Below, piece by piece: positions 60,660 to 64,000 of a stretch of DNA of 64,000 nt. Below the pieces are notes generated by a model. That model was not told the origin of the DNA and made no database searches. It saw only the letters and a program-made list of their open reading frames with translations. This DNA is from Toxorhynchites rutilus septentrionalis (taxonomy: Eukaryota; Arthropoda; Insecta; Diptera; Culicidae). How positions within the stretch are numbered: the first letter of the stretch is position 1; every line of letters starts with the position of its first letter. Location of the stretch: NCBI RefSeq assembly GCF_029784135.1, contig NC_073746.1, positions 282,235,348-282,299,347 of the forward strand. The letters are read 5' to 3'. Both the position numbers and the translations under genes were made by a program.

Positions 60660-61990
60660 AACACATAAGTTATTAAGTGGTCCAAAAAATCAATTTTTTC
60701 CCCTTTTTCCCATAAATGACAAATGAAAATTAATAACTTTTGAATCACTGAATCGATTTAGATGATCGACATATAGAATTGAAACTAATGACTTTGCCTT
60801 TTATTATAAAATATTTAACTTGCGAAAAAAATCATTATATTTTAGTAATTATTGATCGTAGTCATTTTTTATTTTTTTTATGACTTTGGACTAGAGGGCG
60901 CTATATTTTTATATTTTTTCTTGAAAGCAGAGGATTTTTTACATAACATATCTCGATATCAGAGATGCTATTTTTTTGTTTTTTTGGATATGATGTTTCA
61001 AAGTAATCCGGTGGTTCGAAAAATCATTTTTCTCTCTTTGTCCAAAAATAACTTTCTGCAAAAAATCATAACATTCGAACTACTGAACCGGTTTTGATGA
61101 TCGATGTATTAAATTGAAGCCAAGAAGCAAAATTTGAAAAAAATATCACACTTGCGGGAAGGATTCTAGTAGCATAGTTCTAGTTTAGTCACATATGAAT
61201 ATTGATCGAAGACTTAAAACATGTTAAATTTACAACTTTATAACTTAAAAACGATAATTATAACATCTCTGATATCGAGATATGTTAGGTAAATAATCCT
61301 CAGCTTTCCATAAAAAATATAAAAAAATATAGCGCTCCTATCTTAAAACGAGAAAACTGTGAAAAAATAACTCAATCAATAATTACAAAAACAAGAATTC
61401 AATTTTTTCGCAAAAGTAACATTTTTTCAAAGAACAATAGCTCGTAAGCTTCAATTTGATATGTCGATGATATGAGTCGGTCCAATAGTTCAAGAGTTAT
61501 GCTTTTGTAGTGGGAAAAATGGGGAAAATTTGTTTTTCGAACCATCGATTAGTTTTGAAAAATCATATTTCAAAAACGGAAAAAATAGCATCTCTGATAT
61601 CGAGATATTTTATGTAAAAAATTCTCACCTTTCAAGAAAAAATATAAAAAATTATAGCGCCCCCTAGTCCAAAGCCATGAAAACATTAAAAAACGACTAC
61701 ACTCAATAATTACGAAAATAGGATCCATATTATCTGCAAGTTCAATATTTCTCAATTAAAGCTCATTGGCTTCAATTTGATATGTCGATCATCTAAATCG
61801 GTTAAGTGGTTCGAAAGTTATAAATTTTTGAAAAAAGTCATTTTGGGAAAAAGTGGAAAAAAATGATTTTTTGGGTAACCCTAAAATGGAAATGGGCACC
61901 CCAATGAAAAAATAAAAAATACGAGTCTAATGTTTAGCGATAAAGAACAATATTACCACTTTTGACGAAGATCTGAGAACCACTATATTG
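60660..61990. repeat. Family R foldback array
   Basis: GGGCGCTATATTTTTATATT with TCTCGATATCAGAGATGCTA (60895-60972) recurs inverted at 61583-61668 (TAGCATCTCTGATATCGAGA then TATAGCGCC), and partly again at about 61265-61335. ACTGAACCGGTTTTGATGAT-type blocks occur in both directions. The right side ends TTGGCATGGAATGGCTGTAT like the copies at 30570 and 48255. Confidence 0.55.
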
Positions 61991-62546
61991 GTTTGGCATG
62001 GAATGGCTGTATATATATACAAAATACAATCTTACGTGCATCACGATGTACAAAGTATTAATGAATATGTGAAAATTAACGTTAAAAGACATTTCTATAG
62101 ATCTGCACACTTTTACAAACTTTTCCACATTTTTAACAGACATTCACATGTTTTTACAGACTTTTTTTCAAAATCATCTGGCATCTCTTCCTACCACTTT
62201 TTATCGAATATTTTCAAATCGCAGGAGTAAACATTTACGTGACTCTGACTTCGTTTGTTTTTATTTCGTTCGGAAAAACGTTATGTCAAAGAGAGGGGAC
62301 ATTAAAAAGGCGTAGCTCAGTGAAAGGCTGAGATGCTCTTTCAGAGATGCAATGGTTAATTAAACAATTGACGGAAAAATGTAGTTCGTTCATTTTATTG
62401 TTTGAATTATTTTTGCCCCTGACAACAATACCTCTTTTATAGTGTTGATTATCATAAGAAAAATAACACTCCTGATCGTTGGATCTCTTTTGACATTTCA
62501 ATTGGATCTTTTTTGACAGCCGTTTTGATTCAGTCCGCACTACCTA

Positions 62547-62659
62547 GCTATTTCCCACACTTGAACCGCAATCACCAGTGGGGTTGCTGAGTTATGGTGA
62601 GGGTTTTCAAAAAGTCTGCAACCCCACTGGTGATTGCGGTTCAGGTGTGCGAAATAGCA
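62547..62659. repeat. Long hairpin, 41-nt arms
   Basis: The left arm GCTATTTCCCACACTTGAAC then CGCAATCACCAGTGGGGTTGC pairs with the right arm ending CAGGTGTGCGAAATAGC, with only a few mismatches. The loop is about 30 nt. It has no clear flanking duplication and may be a MITE or a structured RNA source. Confidence 0.7.
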
Positions 62660-63054
62660 ATCTGCCTCCCGGTGAATAGTGAGCTAACAAATTTGGCAAC
62701 GCGATAGCAACCGAGCCAAGCGTTGCTATTTTCAACAAACGTCAAACATCTGTTGTGGGTTTCATTCGCCTTGTACTCGTTTTTGTGATTTTGCTCTCAA
62801 GCATTATTCCGGAAGTGTATATATTACATTTATTGAGCAAAAAATGAACGCGACGAAAAGAGAACTAACTGACACTTGTCATTTCTTCTAGTAATAGTAA
62901 TCGTATTTAGCAATCTTCGGTGCGAAAAAGAAGCGATACTATAGCAACCGCGATAGCAACGACGGGTGCGCAAATCGACGAGTTAATAAATTGGCAACGG
63001 CTAAAACTCGAGGCTAGAAGCCTTGAATAGTAACTAGAGATGGGCAAACCGTTC

Positions 63055-63345
63055 ATGAACTAATCAAAAGAACTAGTTCACCAAAAAGAGTGAACGAACG
63101 GTCGTCCTTTTTTACTAGGCAACAGTTCACATGAACTTACCCAGTTCGGAACGAACTGTGTACGAAGACCGCTGGCTGAATTGTGTATACAGTTCTGTTC
63201 AGAACGAACTGAACGGTGAACGATGAACTGTGTATGCAGTTCAGAACGAACTGTTTACGATGACCGCTGGCGGAACTGTGTATACAGTTCAGAACGAACT
63301 GACCGCTGACTGAACTGTGCGTTTAGTTCAGAACGAACTGTGTAT
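63055..63345. repeat. Degenerate tandem repeat with CAGTTCAGAACGAACTG
   Basis: The near-palindrome CAGTTCNGAACGAACTG recurs about every 45-65 bp from 63140 to 63340, spaced by blocks such as ACGAAGACCGCTGGC and TGTGTATACAGTTCAG. Minisatellite-like; the frames through it are meaningless. Confidence 0.7.
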
Positions 63346-63589
63346 GGTGATCGGTGTATAAGAGCAAGGCGAGCGAACGAGTTATGCACGAATGCTGCTG
63401 CAAGGTAAATAGTTCTTAAATTAATGAATGGAAACAAACGAAAGCCCCATGAAATAACAAAAATAAGATGTCGGTATTGTCGTTTTCATAATAAAACGCA
63501 ATATTTCACGACACGATGGTTCTTAAATTGGATTGTTCGATTATTTATCAAATAAAGTTTGAATTTCATATTTTCAAGTTGAGGGTAGA

Positions 63590-63720
63590 TATTTCAGTAA
63601 TACTTATGACAGAGATACAGCTGTACTTGCGTTGTACTTCGAAAATTGTATGTCTGTCACCATGTACAGCGCTAGAACCATGCAAGCAACTCGGTACAAT
63701 CGCTGTACCTGTACCGACCT
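63590..63720. repeat. Dispersed repeat shared with 53780-53880
   Basis: GAAAATTGTATGTCTGTCAC and CATGTACAGCGCTAGAACCA appear here and, inverted, at 53785-53850. Only two partial copies are visible, so ends are unknown. The rest to 64000 shows no gene. Confidence 0.55.
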
Positions 63721-64000
63721 ATTTTACCGCTGTGCATGGCTACAGTTGTACTGTGCGCAGCGCCATAGACGGTTAGTGGTGGGTAGCATGAACAAATCGT
63801 TTCAAAACACTTGGCAAACATTCTTTTCACTGACTTTCTCTTGAGTTAATAACTCAGAATGGAAATTTGCTTGTTGTGTTTGATAGTTTAGACGCTAAAT
63901 AAAAACCTTTTTCATTGAAATATGTGGTGAAAATTGGAAAAATTCTGATTGTCAGTTTGACATACGGTACAATGTACAACCAAAGTATGTCTGTCATGGT

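Noticed and set aside
63255..63437. 60-residue minus frame with ALIHRSPYTVRSELNAQF repeats
   Set aside because: Translation of the CAGTTCAGAACGAACTG tandem repeat, not a gene.

Overview
This is eukaryotic nuclear DNA from an insect, most likely a culicine mosquito. The genes have short introns with GT..AG ends and dipteran-like proteins. The space between them is AT-rich and packed with tRNA-headed SINEs, hAT-, Harbinger- and mariner-type non-autonomous elements, long inverted-repeat elements and decayed LTR and LINE retrotransposons. The assignment comes from protein and repeat character alone.

Seven host genes can be traced exon by exon. Positions 11682-13395 (minus) hold PDCD7/U11-U12-59K and, just upstream on the same strand, tubulin-binding cofactor A. 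Positions 16903-17872 (plus) hold deoxyhypusine hydroxylase, which converges with BRAP at 18082-19932 (minus). Positions 26945-27768 (plus) hold CCDC134, which converges with nuclear cap-binding protein 20 at 27855-28405 (minus). Positions 35688-51027 (minus) hold meckelin (TMEM67) in eight exons, with introns 1 and 2 swollen by repeats. They are mostly housekeeping genes (RNA processing, eIF5A modification, tubulin folding, ubiquitin/Ras signalling, ER secretion, ciliary transition zone) and form no pathway. One link stands out: the window encodes a minor-spliceosome protein (PDCD7) and also a textbook U12-type intron (CCDC134 intron 1).

Repeats by region: 1-10.3 kb holds a BEL/Pao gag remnant, TIR elements, and a gypsy pol remnant split by a 4-kb composite that contains a SINE and an element built around a decayed histone H2A gene. 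13.4-16.5 kb holds a SINE split by a MITE. 20.2-26.5 kb is three non-autonomous elements inserted side by side at one target site; inside them are a 2.8-kb Harbinger-type element and two captured host-gene fragments. 28.5-35.6 kb is MITEs and a mariner remnant. TMEM67 intron 2 carries an RTE-like LINE remnant. TMEM67 intron 1 carries a giant AT microsatellite, a Tc1 remnant, and a second element with tandem units resembling H2A. 51-64 kb holds decayed repeats, an IFRD processed pseudogene, and a mariner-like element with 41 residues between its last two catalytic Asp, nested in a hAT MITE.

The most unusual content is the two TIR elements, at 7.8-9.55 kb and 45.5-47.8 kb, that share ends with a GACGTAGGACTA core. 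The first carries H2A promoter-side sequence, coding pieces and histone 3' stem-loops. The second carries tandem units with H2A-like reading frames.
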